From: Myxococcales bacterium
GTDB lineage: Bacteria > Myxococcota_A > Polyangia > Polyangiales > Houyiibacteriaceae
Assembly (NCBI GenBank): GCA_020354595.1
Contig: CP070650.1
Location: forward strand, 241,603-249,024
Length of the DNA stretch: 7,422 nucleotides
Direction: 5' to 3'
Position 1 is the first letter of the stretch. The number at the start of each line of letters is the position of its first letter. Below, in pieces: positions 6,278-7,422 of the stretch. The notes beneath the pieces were generated by a model. It had not been told where the DNA came from and ran no database searches. It saw only the letters and a list, made by a program, of their open reading frames with translations. The position numbers were made by a program, and so were the translations under genes.

Positions 6278-6888
6278 GCGCACGTACGCCGATCGTTCTT
6301 TTGTTGATTGCGCTGGTGCTGCTCGGGTACATCCTCGCGTTCGAGCGGGGCCGTCCGGGCCGCAGGGAAATCGAATCGCGATCGGGGCTACTCGTCGAGG
6401 CGTTGGTTCGCGACCGGATCACCCGGATCCGGATCGCTTCCGGAGACGACCGCGTCGCCCTCCGCCGCGAGGGTGAGGGCTTCGACGAGACTTGGACGCT
6501 GGAAGAGCCCGAGGCGGGACCGGCGAACCCCGAGCCGATCGAAGACTACCTCCGGAACTGGGAGTTCGCGATTCCGGTCCGAACGCTCGAGGACCCGAGC
6601 CCCGAGGACATCGTGAGCTTCGGGATCGACTCGCCCAAGGGAGAGGTCGTGTTCGAAATGGGGCGCGCCAAGGTGCTCGTGTCTCTCGGGTCGGGAAGCC
6701 CAGTCGACGGCGGTGGGTACGTGCGCATCGATGACCAGAAGGCCGTCGCCGTCGTCGGAAAGGACGTCGTCGAGCTCTTCGGCCACACAGCGGACTCATT
6801 CGCGCTCAAAGGCGACGCGGGCGCACCGCTCCTGAGCGACCTGGAGGACGCGGGGCCGACCGACGCCGGAACCGACGCAGCCCAGTAG
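6274..6888 (+). CDS. DUF4340 protein, short form, last gene of the Gld-like operon
   Basis: 204-residue protein of unknown molecular function that accompanies GldG-like genes in many Gram-negative bacteria. A single N-terminal helix (about 6-23, PIVLLLIALVLLGYILAF) anchors it with the rest in the periplasm. The body shows the DUF4340 pattern: DRITRIRI (47-54), VALRREG (61-67), TWTLEEPE (73-80), IEDYLRNWEF (89-98) and a later FGIDSPKGEVVF (116-127). The unit appears only about once, while many DUF4340 proteins run to 300 residues or more with repeated units, so this is a short version. The C-terminus is an Asp/Ala/Gly-rich tail (DAGPTDAGTDAAQ). The ATG at 6274 gives a 4-bp overlap with the GldG-like gene and has GAGG 5 nt upstream. 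It ends with TAG directly against the stop of the convergent gene. It is probably a partner of the GldG-like subunit. Confidence 0.82.
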   Translation: MSARTPIVLLLIALVLLGYILAFERGRPGRREIESRSGLLVEALVRDRITRIRIASGDDRVALRREGEGFDETWTLEEPEAGPANPEPIEDYLRNWEFAIPVRTLEDPSPEDIVSFGIDSPKGEVVFEMGRAKVLVSLGSGSPVDGGGYVRIDDQKAVAVVGKDVVELFGHTADSFALKGDAGAPLLSDLEDAGPTDAGTDAAQ

Positions 6889-6893
6889 CTACT
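6884..6893. repeat. 10-bp perfect palindrome holding two abutting stop codons
   Basis: AGTAGCTACT is fully self-complementary and is centred on the junction between the TAG of the DUF4340 gene (6886-6888) and the TAG of the convergent gene (6891-6889 on the minus strand). There is no loop, so it is not a normal terminator hairpin. About 6 bp of the symmetry follows simply from two TAG codons meeting head-on; the flanking AG/CT pair adds the rest. Confidence 0.5.
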
Positions 6894-7422
6894 TCGCCTT
6901 TTCGAGGGTGTCGTGCGACGCGTACTCGACCAGGCCATTGCTGGTGTTGAACCCGCCCGAGGAGATCAACGTGAAGTGGCCCTTCACGCGGACCTTGTTG
7001 CCCACCTTGAGATCCGTCGGCACGACGACTCCGCCGGAGATGGTCGTGGTCTTGCGGCCGCGGCGGGCGCGCTGAAGCTGCTCTTTGTTGTCCGCATATC
7101 CGACGACGATGAGCTGCTCGGCCCGATCGGTCTGGTCAGCGGTGTCGGCGATGAACATGTGCGGAGCGGCTGCCTTCGGACACTCGTCCTTCTTTTTGAG
7201 CTTGCAGACGGGCGGCTCATAGATCTCGACGATGTAGCCGGTGACCGAGAGGTCGGAGTCGAGAACCTTCATCAAGCGGCTTCGAAGGCCGTAGATGCTA
7301 TACGAGTCGTCCTCGTAGGTCGTCGGATAGGGCGGCGGTGGCAACGTCGGAACCTCGGGAAGGTTCGGGACGATTTTGGGCAGTTGTTCGGCTTCGGCTT
7401 CGGGCTCCGAAGCGGAAGTCAC
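6889..7422 (-). CDS. Probable exported protein with OB-like domain, C-terminal part (open at right edge)
   Basis: 177 codons are visible, ending with TAG. The frame is still open at the right edge, where a GTG happens to be the last codon; I treat the 5' end as missing. The visible part begins with an acidic Ala/Glu stretch (SEPEAEAEQ), then a Pro-rich segment (VPTLPPPPYPTTYEDD) ending near residue 39. This is typical of the region behind a signal peptide or lipobox, hence the export guess. Next comes a beta-rich domain: YSIYGLRSRL (41-50), SVTGYIVEIYEPPVC (59-73), a Lys-rich loop closed by two Cys (CKLKKKDEC), PHMFIADTAD (87-96), QLIVVGYAD, then a late GNKVRVKGHFTLIS strand pair near the end. 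The VTGYIV and VRVKGHF strands resemble OB-fold nucleic-acid- or ligand-binding modules. I recall similar uncharacterised proteins in myxobacteria, but assign no function. It converges on the Gld-like operon with zero spacing. Confidence 0.72.
   Translation of the reverse strand: MTSASEPEAEAEQLPKIVPNLPEVPTLPPPPYPTTYEDDSYSIYGLRSRLMKVLDSDLSVTGYIVEIYEPPVCKLKKKDECPKAAAPHMFIADTADQTDRAEQLIVVGYADNKEQLQRARRGRKTTTISGGVVVPTDLKVGNKVRVKGHFTLISSGGFNTSNGLVEYASHDTLEKAK

Overview
The window is GC-rich, densely coded DNA from a Gram-negative bacterium. It most resembles Myxococcota or another former deltaproteobacterium. Three things point there: a receiver-domain protein with a long Pro/Ala linker and a C-terminal '[11 protein letters not shown]' helix, a Gld-type ABC operon ending in a DUF4340 gene, and an uncharacterised secreted OB-like protein. 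The lineage is inferred from protein style only, because no rRNA or other marker is present. There are nine genes, two of them cut by the window edges, and no stretch over 300 bases lacks a gene. I see no tRNA, rRNA, CRISPR array, insertion sequence or phage gene.

Left part (1-2225): on the minus strand, a non-canonical response regulator (676-1494) is followed 41 bp later by the 5' part of valS (valyl-tRNA synthetase, running off the left edge). Divergent from the regulator is trmB (1608-2225), a tRNA guanine-N7 methyltransferase. The 113-bp region between the regulator and trmB contains a perfect 6-6-6 dyad that overlaps a possible -10 element.

Middle (2222-3333): a secreted NodB-family polysaccharide deacetylase lies on the minus strand, convergent with trmB. 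The two genes share one TTAA as overlapping stop codons. Its start faces the ABC operon across 119 bp.

Right part (3334-6888): a four-gene plus-strand operon encodes a GldA-like ATPase, a GldF-like six-helix permease, a GldG-like membrane-anchored periplasmic subunit and a short DUF4340 protein. Each junction is a 4-bp start/stop overlap (GTGA, GTGA, ATGA) preceded by a good ribosome binding site, so the four are probably made together and form one envelope complex. Its last stop abuts, with no gap, the stop of a convergent gene (6889-7422, open at the right edge) for a probably exported protein of unknown function.

Most of the window is ordinary chromosomal housekeeping. The part most worth pursuing is the Gld-like operon: a recurrent family set whose substrate is, to my knowledge, unknown outside Bacteroidota gliding. 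Second is the receiver protein, whose phospho-switch Thr/Ser is alanine. I do not see a clearly new defence, mobile or RNA-based system.
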